Assembly (NCBI GenBank): GCA_009193005.1
Contig: SDWI01001313.1
Location: forward strand, 10,390 to 74,389
Direction: 5' to 3'
Source of the DNA: Lamellibrachia luymesi
Taxonomy: Eukaryota > Annelida > Polychaeta > Sabellida > Siboglinidae
DNA: 64,000 nucleotides
Part shown: positions 1 to 11,700 of the stretch, one piece after another
How the letters are laid out: each line of letters begins with the position of its first letter
How positions within the stretch are numbered: the stretch's first letter is position 1
The notes under the pieces: generated by a model
Told to the model about the DNA's origin: nothing
Seen by the model: only the letters and a program-made list of their open reading frames with translations
Databases searched by the model: none
Position numbers and translations under genes: made by a program

Positions 1-59
1 TATATAATTCTACTGTCTCTCGTTGTCAATGAATTCATTTCCTCAGTCAACGGAACTCC

Positions 60-263
60 GTGTTACGAACCTTGGTGGGATTAACAGAACGCGGCGGCGA
101 CGGCGACGGGCTGTTTCGGCTGAGCGATTGCTGAGGCCGACAGACGGTCGATATGGGCTTCGACCTGTTCGCCTCCCAGTGGACCTGCGGTCGAACGCTT
201 GCGTTGAATCGCCAATGTACTGGTCGTTTCTCTATTACCACCATTTTGTCCAGCTAATGTCAA
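60..263. other. GC- and CpG-rich patch, possible first exon or promoter of a neighbouring gene
   Basis: This stretch is much richer in G, C and CpG than the surrounding AT-rich DNA, with CGG/CGA runs at 90-120. On the minus strand a 60-codon frame starts at 263 and is rich in Ala, Gln, Thr and Ser; on the plus strand the same bases give an Arg-rich frame. Neither matches a family I know, and I see no convincing splice donor. It could be the 5' end of a gene lying left of the window. The rest of 1-700 shows nothing I can name. Confidence 0.25.
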
Positions 264-704
264 GCTTTCTTCTTAGTCCAGTTAATATCAAGTACGATGT
301 GATTAGCGAATATACTTGGAAACTACTATTTATAAAATCCTAGAAATGCGTTCCAACGAATATGTTGCTATGACGATCGTGTTTTCTTCAATATAAACTT
401 AACGAATAACGTTAAAAACAAAGCGGTTGACTAACGAACGAACGAGCCAACGTCAACCGTTTCAAGCCGCCTTAAATTACGTCATAACTCGCGCGTGATC
501 AGTAACTGGCGCATTTGGCTAGTATGTAACTTGGCCTACATACCATGCCATCTTTTTCCGAGATGCAACACGATATGATAGCGTTTTTGTGATAATCTTC
601 TTCATATTGTGCATCGTCGTACAAAGGGATATTTCGCACAGCGTCTAGTGAGTTTTCTGAACAAGCCGTGCTGTGTGTAAACGTGCGCTGTTTGGTGTCA
701 CTAT

Positions 705-1044
705 TCAGGTGCCGGGTACATGACCGCGAAGCGCTGACAACAGCTTGCGGTCCTGGGTGATGTTCTTAAATGTCTCAGCTGCATGGGCTGGTGTGGATGA
801 AGTAGGTAAATTAATCCACATTCTGGCTGTTTCTGGGAAGAATGATTGTCTTGATGTTGGTTCTGCGGAAAGGTATAAAAACTGTTTCCTGCTCTCGGGT
901 GGAGGATATGGTTGACCGAACGTGTTGGTCTGTGAGGATGGCCGATAGTCTATAGAACATGCACACTGTCAGGAATTTCCAGCGCATGGTTTGCAGCATG
1001 ATCAGGGCTGATCTTGTATGCACTTCTGTGTACGAGGATCCCAC
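705..1044 (-). mobile_element. degenerate LINE reverse-transcriptase C-terminal tail
   Basis: Read on the minus strand, two frames joined by a frameshift near 830 give the usual end of a jockey/CR1-group LINE protein: a stretch ending in RRTNIKTIIL, then FFPETARMWINLP, then a conserved-looking tail closed by a stop at 705. The family pattern is 'FFPRTI..WN.LP' followed by 'FK..L'. The body of the element is absent, so this is a 5'-truncated relic. Confidence 0.5.
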
Positions 1045-1059
1045 AAGTAAGCTGTACTA

Positions 1060-1225
1060 CATAATGGACTGCATACATTGTTAGTACGGATGAACGGGAG
1101 ACACTGTTTAGCTATTGTGTTAATGCTAGCAGTGGGAACATGTATAAACATTTAAAAATTGACAGATATATAATATCAAGGAGAGCTATACATAGATGAG
1201 AAAATGTTGGACTCTCCATACGCCA
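1060..1225 (+). mobile_element. LINE 3' tail, same family as 48516-49446
   Basis: The bases align with the last codons and 3' UTR of the LINE at 48.5-49.4 kb. Shared blocks include the 'aatgctagcagtg' region, the 'aaacattt' region, and 'gttggactct' followed by 'gccaatggcttcc'. It has no intact reading frame. It runs straight into the 49-bp minisatellite at 1224-1690. Confidence 0.6.
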
Positions 1226-1690
1226 ATGGCTTCCTCGTCCACGTGCCATCCGGGGTATAATGTTTTGGGTGGCAATGTCTTCCTCGTCCACGTGCCATCC
1301 GGGGTATAATGTTTTGGGTGGCAATGGCTTCCTCGTCCACGTGCCAATCGGGGTATAATATTTTGGGTGGCAATGGCTTCCTCGTCCACGTGCCATCCGG
1401 GGTATAATGATTTTGGTGACAATGGCTTCCTCGTCCACGTGCCATCTGGGGTATAATGTTTTTGGTGACAATGGCTTCCTCGTCCACGTGCCATCCGGGG
1501 TATAATGTTTTGGGTGGCAATGGCTTCCTCGTCCACGTGCCATCCGAGGTATAATGTTTTTGGTGACAATGTCTTCCTCGTCAACGTGCCATCCGGGGTA
1601 TAATGTTTTAGGTGGCAATGGCTTCCTCGTCCACGTGCCATCCGAGGTATAATGTTTTGGGTGGCAATTGCTTATAATGTTTTGGGTGGC
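1224..1690. repeat. 49-bp minisatellite derived from a LINE 3' UTR
   Basis: About nine copies of a 49-bp unit beginning caatggcttcctcgtccacg. The first half of the unit is the LINE 3' UTR sequence also seen once at 49370-49400 (ccaatggcttccttgtccac). The array therefore arose by tandem expansion inside the inserted LINE tail. The minus strand is open in all three frames across the array, an effect of the repeat and not a gene. Confidence 0.85.
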
Positions 1691-1964
1691 AATCTTTTTA
1701 TTTGTTGATACGATAATTTGTTAAACAAATGTTGACTAAGTTTGAGCACGTGTTCTTCAAAAAATAGTCGATATTTTTGAACAAAACACCCCTTTCTTCT
1801 CATGTTTGTTTCTACCACGCAGCAGAAATGTGCCAAGGATTGTATATTTAATATACATATGTATACAGTCGGTTGTATTGTTCTCAGTGCAGATACTTGA
1901 ACTCAAATCCACTAATTATATCTACATTGACTGCACACTCCTGCAAGACTGCCCAGACATCCAC
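1691..1964. other. no feature seen
   Basis: AT-rich sequence after the minisatellite. It opens with one broken repeat copy ending near 1690. No coding or structural signal was found. Confidence 0.4.
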
Positions 1965-2150
1965 TTTTCGTTCCCAGTGTTTAGGCAAACGTCGGAACTA
2001 GAGCATTTTCAATTGCTCTTTGGGACTCACTCTCTATTAGTGCTAACTCGGCAGGAAATATAATAACATTTTGCCATCAGCTAAAAACCCACCTGTTTAA
2101 ACGTATCTTCCATAGCGCATCAGCGTACCGATCCAACTGTATACGACTGT
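1965..2150 (+). mobile_element. CR1/L2-type LINE C-terminal fragment
   Basis: The plus-strand frame gives VPSV, a stop, ANVGTRAF, then LWDSLSISANSAGN and LKTHLFKRIF. This matches the end of the LINE on the minus strand at 3.7-3.9 kb (VPSVKRNVGTRAF, LWNSLPVSDKSVGN). It is a second copy of that family in the opposite orientation, with a stop and a small deletion. Confidence 0.6.
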
Positions 2151-2656
2151 AATTGCTAATTGACTAGAAATTGCCTAACAGTTTTGTTTTAGCGCGCTGT
2201 CAAGTTAATTGAGGTAAATTACACAGTGGTTTCTTTATTGCACGCGTTCCATGCTGTTATGCCAGATGTATACAACACGATTAAACATAACTTGGCTTAA
2301 TCCTAAGGAATCAGTGAAATGCTACCAGAAAATCCATTTAATATATTTTTCTTTATAATGCTGTAGATACCCCGAGTATCGAGGAATAAACTTTACATAC
2401 CTCTATCTTTAGTTGTCAGGAGTCATTTTGAACAACAACATAAACTCATAAATATTTATTGCGACAACAAGCAAGCATTACTGTCAAAACTAAAATGTGC
2501 CCATGTTTGCTCACTACCAATAATGATACATGTTTAATACTTTGCTTTGTGAGGTTGTATAAAAATGCCTGAGAACCTCCAAAGACAACTGCCTATGTAT
2601 AACTATATGTAATAAATAATACTTCATAGTTTTCCTACTTAAATATTGGCTTCCAG
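2151..2656 (-). other. 3' flank / 3' UTR of ABHD11
   Basis: Contains a minus-strand AATAAA (TTTATT at 2455-2460), about 200 bases beyond the ABHD11 stop codon, a candidate polyadenylation signal. At 2350-2395 a short block (tttctttataatgctgtag, gagtatcgaggaataaac) recurs at 42635-42690 inside a hAT-like element, so it is an interspersed repeat. Confidence 0.4.
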
Positions 2657-2795
2657 TTATGTATCTTTTATAAAATCAACTACGATGTCCATAAAATCGT
2701 AGGGTTTTTCAGAGTGGACCCAGTGGCCTGCGTCTTCCACATGCTTAATCTCCACTGCAGGAAACAATCGCTTTATCTCTGGGTAGTTCTCCTTA
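2657..2795 (-). CDS. ABHD11: ABHD11 exon 6 (catalytic His, stop)
   Basis: Codes KENYPEIKRLFPAVEIKH, then VEDAGHWVHSEKPYDFM and the C-terminal helix to a TAA at 2657-2659. GHWVH carries the catalytic histidine, as in human GHWIH. Confidence 0.95.
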
Positions 2796-5700
2796 CTGCA
2801 ACAAACAAACAGATACATTATGACATCACTAAGATTACATAAGCAATAACTTCAAATGCTAAGTGTACATTGTCATGTGGTATGGTGTCGCCTCACCAAT
2901 TGGGGCACAAATTGTTCGTGTAAACTGTCGTCATATCAGGCGTTATGACACAAGCAGGTATAGGAAATGACAGGAGGAACAACAGGGAATGACAGGAGGA
3001 ACCACAGGGAATGACAGAAGGAACAACAGGGAATGAGAGGAGGAACAACGGGGAATGACCAGAGGAACAACAACAGGGAATGAGAGGAGGAATAACAGGG
3101 AATATCAGGAGGAGGAACAACAGGGAATGTCAGGAGGAGGAACAACAGGGAATGTCAGGACGAGGAGGAACAACAGGGAATGACAGGAGGAACAACAGGG
3201 AATGACAGGAGGAACAACACGGAATGACAGGAGGAACAACACGGAATGACAGGAGGAACAGGGAATGACAGGAGGAACAACAGGGAATGATAGGAGGAAC
3301 AACAGGGAATGACAGGAGGAACAACAGGGAATGACACAATGAACAACAGGGAATGACAGGAGGAGCAATAACAGGGAAGAAATAATGCGGAATAGGAACT
3401 TGAAGACAAGCTGAAAATACCAGATATTCTATTTTTAAATATGTTATGTTTAATAACGTATTGTTGGTGTGTTAGAAGTACTGTTTGTATTTTATATGTA
3501 CAAAATGTTGAAACTGTACATAAATTATTAATAATAATATATAAAATACTTCTATTGCGCTAAAATCCTCGGGAGACTCAAGCTCGGCAGCGCACAAAAC
3601 AAAAGGGGTTACGCAATTCCTAATCAATAAGTAGTTCCAGTTGTAAACCGTTGTATTGGTACACTGAGGAGCTGTGGAGGATAAGTAAGTGTAAACATGT
3701 GGGCTTTTAGTTTACGGCGAAATGTTGTTATATTTCCTACAGACTTATCACTAACAGGGAGTGAGTTCCACAGAGTCGGTGCAGCAACTAAAAAAGCTCT
3801 AGTTCCAACATTTCTCTTAACACTGGGAACAAAAAGTAGATTAGAATTAGATGATCGAAGCTTTCTGGGATGTCTTGCAGGAGTGAGCAGTGAATGTAAA
3901 TATGCTGGTTGCTTGGATGAAAGTGCTTGATAGGTAATTGTACAGATTTAAAAAATGATGCAATATCGGACAGGAAGCTAATGCAATGATTTAAGAAGTG
4001 GTGCTGAGTGAGAGAAATGAGGAGACTGGGTAACTACCCTTGCCAAAATTTTTGGCACACATTGAAGTTTCAAGATGTCCTTGAGAGCAATATTATGATA
4101 CCGGGAATTGCAATAATCAAGTCTACTGCTAACAAGAGCAGTTGCAATAGTTTTGGCAACAGCAAAAGACATTATACCAGTGAATATAATGAAGGTCACG
4201 AATGTGATAAAAGCAGCAGTGAAATATGCTGTCTAAAATTTTAATTATTATCAAAGGTGACTCCTAATTTTCGTGCTGAGACGGCCGGTGTAAAATTCTG
4301 GTTCAGCATAAGTGTCGGGGGAAAATCAATCAAGTTTACCATGCTGCTTTTGTGTATCAATAATAAGACATTCTGTTTTATTTGCATTCAACTTTAATTT
4401 GCTGTCAGTCATCCCTGAGTTGGTTTAAGGAACAATTTGTATCCGGGGTAGCCAAGGAAAGGTAAATCTGTGTATCATCTCCATATAGGTGGTGTTCCAA
4501 GATGTGAGTTTGAATGACTGAGCTTAGTGGAGTAGTGTAAAGAGTAAAATGTAATGGTCCAAGAACAGAACCCTGAGGAACACCACATGAAGTGGGAAGA
4601 GCCACTGAAGAGGAATTAGGTATCTTCACTCTTTGGTATCTGTCAATTAAGTAAGATGAAAACCAGCTCAGGGCTATGCCAGATATGCCATACCACATTG
4701 ATAATCGTTTAACGAGTATGTTATGGTCAATAGTATAAAAGTCAGCAGATAAATCAAGCAAGGTAAGTGTTATTACTCTACCTTTGTCCATATTTAGAGT
4801 GACATCATTATGTACTTTTAAAAGAGCAGTCTCTGTGGAATGAAACTGTTTGTAAGCTGATTGTAATACACACAATTTTACTCAATGTGAGACCTTAGAA
4901 GGCTTGCTACAACTTTTTTCAGTACCTTGGAAATAATGCTTAGATTAGAAATAGGTCTATAACTATTTAGGTTTTCTTTAGGCAAAGTTGACTTCTTAAG
5001 AAGTGGGTTGACTTGCACTTGCTTGAAATCATCAGGAAACAAGGTAGAGCACAGTCATGCATTTCTAATATTTGTTATTGGGTAAAGTAATGACATGATT
5101 ATTTTCCTTGCTTCGTCAACTGTGGCAGGTATAAAAGAAGCAAGTAGAGAATTTACTTGTCCACTTCACCATTTGTACAGGATTTAAAGTATGATATTGA
5201 AAAGCAGACCAGATCAGACTGATTTTGTTCTTGAAATGACTGGACACATAAAGACTGAGACATGACTAGGTAGAGTCAGAGCAGGCACTGTAAGTAAAAT
5301 TTTATTTATATAATTCTATAGCTGACGTGGATTGTCAGCATTATTTGAGACCATATTCGTATAAAAAAACCGATTTGGTTTTAGCCATTTCTGTGTTGCA
5401 GCAGTGACATTGTTTTGCATTAAATGGTGAAGAAGTGGTATGGGTTAGGTTAAGTAACAATATCCCAAAATGTGCAAGTCCAAGCAGGCCAAATACACCA
5501 CATGTAAACATCAAATACTACTGAGCATCTGGAGAAAGTCAAATACAAATTTGAAAAAAATCAATGTATTTAAATATAAATATGTATTCGACCTCCAACT
5601 CTATAAGAGGCATCTAAGAAAGGCAGATGTGGAGAGCCTAGAATGTGAGATGGACAGAAGAGATATGATGACAAGTCATCACTATGGTAGAAGAAAGATG

Positions 5701-8700
5701 ATGAGAAGTCTGGTGTAGTTGTAGGTGTATACAAGGCAAGAAGAGGTAGAGGCAAAAGCAGATATTTGAAAGACTCAGCTATGACCTATATTAGAAAGAA
5801 CGTACGTAATGTGTCCGGACAGACTGCCACCAATGAACAGCGTCGGTCCACTGTAGGATGTATCAAAACGAGGGAACGACACTAGCAAGTCAAGATTGGC
5901 TTCGATGGCGTCAAGGTTTATCCTCCAGTAGTATCCGCCATTCTTCTCTATGTTAGTCAGCATAAAGTTCCTCACCCCAACATCCTATGCAGAAAAGAAC
6001 CTTGTCAATAATATTGCATTTATTTCATAATGATAATACTACGAGACCAATATTAATATTATACCTTTCTATATTGGGTAATAATGTGTACATTTATTAA
6101 TTATTTTATTGCAAACTGATGTTATTTAAACACTTTTGCTGAAAATACACTGTAAAATAAGCACATTACAATTTGGTCCCCAAAAGCTATTATTCTATAG
6201 CAAAAAAACTGTAAACTGATATATTACATAAAAGTTGGCAATATATTTTTAACAGAAACTGCACTGAATGTTCACATTTTAACTATATTGTGAAGTAAAT
6301 TTCTTTAAAGAATTTCAGAAGGCTTTAAAGTGAAACAAAAGTAATGGTCTTTGGCCTTTGACATAACTATCTGTAACTACAATTAAGAATATCATGCCAG
6401 TGGTTTATTGGTAAACAATTTTTGAACATACATCTTAATTTCATGGTGGGGGGGGAGAAACTATCACTTATTTTGGTGACATTGTCAGACCCCAGGGGCT
6501 CCCATCTTATTTGATGGCTAAATATGTCAGGAGAAATGAAATACAACTTTTTAGAAAATTGGTGAAAAACCAGCATGATTTCTTACTTTTTCATGAACTA
6601 GGGTTAACAATTTCGACTGTTTAGCATAATTTCATCAATTATAGAACTACAATCAGGATTTAGCTATCTAATCATATGTGTTTTTAGACAAAATGAATCC
6701 ATTAAAATCATATTAAAAAGCCTAAGACTGGTCAGTTTCATGAAAATAGCATGTTTTATTAAAAAATAGGCTTCCGTCAAGTCAAATAGTTTTCATCATT
6801 AGTCTTTTATTGTTGGTCCTATGGTAATGGTTAATGAGTACATATGAATGTTTTCAGTCATGAGGAACTTATTTAGATCCTCTCTGACCACCCTGATCCA
6901 CTCCTATATATGTTTTGGTCAACTCATAACTACGACATTGATAGACAGTGTTCACATCTACTAGCAGTCTCATCAAGACAGGTTGACAGCAGTTGTGATG
7001 TCATTGCAATTGGTTAATTTGAAATTCAATACTTCTTGAGCAAGACACCACCCAGTTGGCTTTACATAAAGAAGTTGCTTGCATTATACTTCTACAGAAT
7101 CCCCAGGTGTGGGATATCGCTATTGATAATTATGGCTACCCGTCTGGACACGGTGCTTATGGTCAATGACAAATTTAACAATTGAGTCATTATCAATTGA
7201 GGTGCAGTACCCAATGTACCAGACGTTTTCTCCATTTCCCCCCAGTGTCACACATAGTTGATTCACTTCAATTCACTTGTTGTTCCCTTTTTGCTTTCTC
7301 TGCCTGACACGCCTCCGTGCGCATACTGAAGAATATGTATTACTGCCTGGTGGACTAGCGCAAGCTTATCGCTGATAATGAATACTTCGGACATGGTACT
7401 AATATATGACAAGGAAGTTCTGTTTTCATGANGAATTGTGTCTATATGTCAAAGTAATATGTCTATTCACTTGTTGTTCCCTTTTTGCTTTCTCTGCCTG
7501 ACACGCCTCCGTGCGCATACTGAAGAATATGTATTACTGCCTGGTGGACTAGCGCAAGCTTATCGCTGATAATGAATACTTCGGACATGGTACTAATATA
7601 TGACAAGGAAGTTCTGTTTTCATGATTAATTATTTTAAACGAATAAATTATTTTATAGACAGCTTGTCATAGCGTCTTTCAACATTTTCTTTTATTATTC
7701 AGCAGTTTTCCAGTTTTAAATAACATTTTCTGGCAATGTAAATCAACAAAAGTAGCTAGGCTACATTCTTAATGGTGTCACTGTCAAACCATGTTTGCTA
7801 AATGACCTCCATTTTTAAGGAGGTCAATTTACTGGACACTGTCAGATTTATTAAAAATTCCTACATTTGATAATAAACAGCTTAGCAAACATGTTTCCAA
7901 ATTGCATTAATGAAACGCCTGTGAAATTACATTCAACCATGGTATACAGGTATTAGGTGTCATACACATAATGCAGATTTACTTGTGTGGCACTTATGTT
8001 TCACTTGTGGCACTTATATTTCATACGTTATATAGTTAAATATTTTTGCTTTCTTTTATAATTTATTTTGGTGTTACATAAACAATGAGTCATGAACCAT
8101 TTAGACAAATTTTGTATGAAAATTTTTATTACATGTGTGACATTAAAATTCAACTTTAAAAAATATAGAAAATGTTATTTTCATGAAAGTGACTAGTCTT
8201 AGGTTTTTGACTATGCTGTTAATGAATTCCTTGTGTCTAGAAATGTAGGATTATATACATAAATCATGACTGTAGCCCTACAATTGACAAAATTATGCCA
8301 AAAACTAGTTTTTCACTTGAAAATTGCAATTTTTAGCCCTAGTTCACAAAAAGTCAGAAATCACGTGGATTTTTAACCAATTAAAAAAATTGTATTTACT
8401 AAACTAGTCCTCTTTCCGGCAAAATAACACATTTGTTTGAGACTTTTCATTGGTTCTGTGTATGCCGGCTTCCCCTAATATGTTATTTGTAGTCTAGGTT
8501 AACCCAATTTCTTAGAACTGTGCATGCACTTATCAGTCACACTGGTGAACATATCGGCCATCAGTCACACTGGTGAACATGTCGGCTATCAGTAACACTG
8601 GTGAACATGTCGGCTATCAGTCACACTGGTGAACATGTTGGCTATCAGTAACACTGGTGAACATGTCGGCCATCAGTTACACTGGTGAACATGTCGGCTA

Positions 8701-11700
8701 TCAGTCACACTGGTTAACATGTCGGCTATCAGTCATACTGGTGAACATGTCGGCTATCGGCTATCAGTCACACTGGTGAACATGTCAGCCATCAGTCACA
8801 CTGGTGAACATGTCAGCTATCAGTCACACTGGTGAACATGTCGGCCATCGGTCACACTGGTGAACATGTCGGCTATCAGTCACACTGGTGAACATGTCGG
8901 CTATCAGTCACACTGGTGAACATGTCGGCTATCAGTCACACTGGTGAACATGTCGGCTATCAGTCACACTGGTGAACATGTCGGCTATCAGTCACACTGG
9001 TGAACATGTCGGCTATCAGTCACACTGGTGAACATGTCGGCTATCAGTCACACTGGTGAACATGTCGGCTATCAGTCACACTGGTGAACATGTCGGCTAT
9101 CAGTCACACTGGTGAACATGTCGGCTATCAGTCACACTGGTGAACATGTCGGCTATCAGTCACACTGGTGAACATGTCGGCTATCAGTCACACTGGTGAA
9201 CATGTCGGCTATCAGTCACACTGGTGAACATGTCGGCTATCAGTCACACTGGTGAACATGTCGGCTATCAGTCACACTGGTGAACATGTCGGCTATCAGT
9301 CACACTGGTGAACATGTCGGCTATCAGTCACACTGGTGAACATGTCGGCTATCAGTCACACTGGTGAACATGTCGGCTATCAGTCACACTGGTGAACATG
9401 TCGGCTATCAGTCACACTGGTGAACATGTCGGCTATCAGTCACACTGGTGAACATGTCGGCTATCAGTCACACTGGTGAACATGTCGGCTATCAGTCACA
9501 CTGGTGAACATGTCGGCTATCAGTCACACTGGTGAACATGTCGGCTATCAGTCACACTGGTGAACATGTCGGCTATCAGTCACACTGGTGAACATGTCGG
9601 CTATCAGTCACATTGGTGAACATGTCGGCCCTCGGTCACACTGGTGAACATGTCGGCTATCAGTCACACTGGTGAACATGTTGGCCATCAGTCACACTGG
9701 TGAACATGTCGGCTATCAGTCACACTGGTGAGCATGTCGGCTATCAGTCACACTGGTGAACATGTCGGCTATCAGTCACACTGGTGAACATGTCGGCCCT
9801 CGGTCACACTGGTGAACATGTCGGCTATCAGTCACACTGGTGAACATGTCGGCTATTAGTCACACTGGTGAACATGTCGGCCATCAGTCACACTGGTGAG
9901 CATGTCGGCTATCAGTCACACTGGTGAACATGTCGGCTATCAGTCACACTGGTGAGCATGTCGGCCCTCGGTCACACTGGTGAACATGTCGGCTATCAGT
10001 CACACTGGTGAACATGTCGGCCCTCGGTCACACTGGTGAACATGTCGGCCATCAGTCACACTGGTGAACATGTCGGCCCTCAGTCATGCAGACAAAATGG
10101 CCGGAATCTCCCACTTTTAGAACACATTCTGAGTAAACCACTGACATGATATTCTTGATTTTAGTTGCACATGATTAGTTTTTATTATTTCTTTTAGGTG
10201 CATAGCCCCAAAACCACGACTTTTGTTTCGCTTTAAGTTTAAGGTTTGATGAATGAACTAGTCTGTCAAAGTTAACTCAGATGAACTTACAGGAATGATG
10301 TCTTTCAGTTGTTCGCTAACAACCTTGCGCACATCTGCGAGGGTTGACATTGACTGATTAAACTTGATGTCTCTCATAGCACTGAAGTACTTTGGGAAGG
10401 CCGTTGACCCACTGAGACGCGACACTGTTGGCGACACGTCTTCCACGATCAGCCTTGACACGAGGCCTGGCTGAGAGAGAGGGAGAGAAAGTTGTAGCCC
10501 AACTAATGTTAAAGGGAAGGTACAACAATTGCCATTAGTTAACTGTAGTTGGGAATTTTGTGTAATGAAATTTTAAAATGTCCCAATTCTTTGAATTTGT
10601 ACAAAGCACATCTAAATTAACAATATTGTAGTTCTTGTTTTAATCTTTATTGTTGTAGTACATGAACCAAATTATTGTACAACGGAAATCGTTGTATATT
10701 CCTGTAATCAATCTGTCAATCCATTTGTTCTTTCCACCCTTATTGTTATGTCCACATCGACTCCAGATAAAATTTGGTTGCTAAATCAACTCACGGCAGG
10801 ATTTTAGATCTTCACCACATCAACTACATTTGCCAGTCTAAGGCATGTTTTCAAAGTATCACAAATATTATATTGGTGAAGAATGCAACATGTGGTGACC
10901 AGCCATGATGGGTCCACACAAGTAAACAAGCAGCAAAGTTTTTCATTGTTTAATTCAATACTCAACTGGGACAAACTTCAAGTTCACATTTGTTCAGGCA
11001 GATCCACCAGAGTTACTAATGGAATATCACTCCTGATTCACTGTAATGAATATCTGTTGCTGATAAAAACTATTCATTAACTATTCGCAAGGCAAAACAC
11101 AGATAGCTAATTAAGTGCGATATGTTCATTGCCAGGCTTGTTAACAAATGCATGTCGACGCATTTGAATGCAAATGCAAATGTTTCACTTGAGTCAAATG
11201 CAAATGCGAATGCAAACGCCATTTTCCAGGAATGCATTCAAATGCAAATGTTTTGGTTACACATTTACAAATGCATTTGAATTAATTTTAAATGTTTTGG
11301 CTTTATATTCATTTGTTTTATTTGGAGAAAAACAACATAATGTATACAAACACATTATTAATTTATTTAATAAATACAGACTATACAGTAGTACATTATT
11401 GTAACCACTAAGTCCCACTACATACCACCCACACTACATGAACACGTATGTAGAGTCATACACTGAGTCACACAGTTCCAGGCCTGCTGAGGTGGTGGAA
11501 ATAGGAGGGAGGAATAGACAATTGACAGTTTACTGGGGACCATGGCTGGGAATGAAAGGCTAATCCTTCAGGTAGGCCAGAATGGAAGTTGAACCCAAGA
11601 CAATAGATTGTCCACTGGTGGGGTCACTGGGAAGATAACCTGGTGGATAATTACAGCTACCACTAATCACTCTCTCTGACTGTAAATATTCAGGGCTGGC

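Noticed and set aside
1112..1641. Three overlapping minus-strand frames with MARGRGSHCHPKHYTPDG-type repeats
   Set aside because: All are readings of the 49-bp repeat in different frames. No independent coding evidence.
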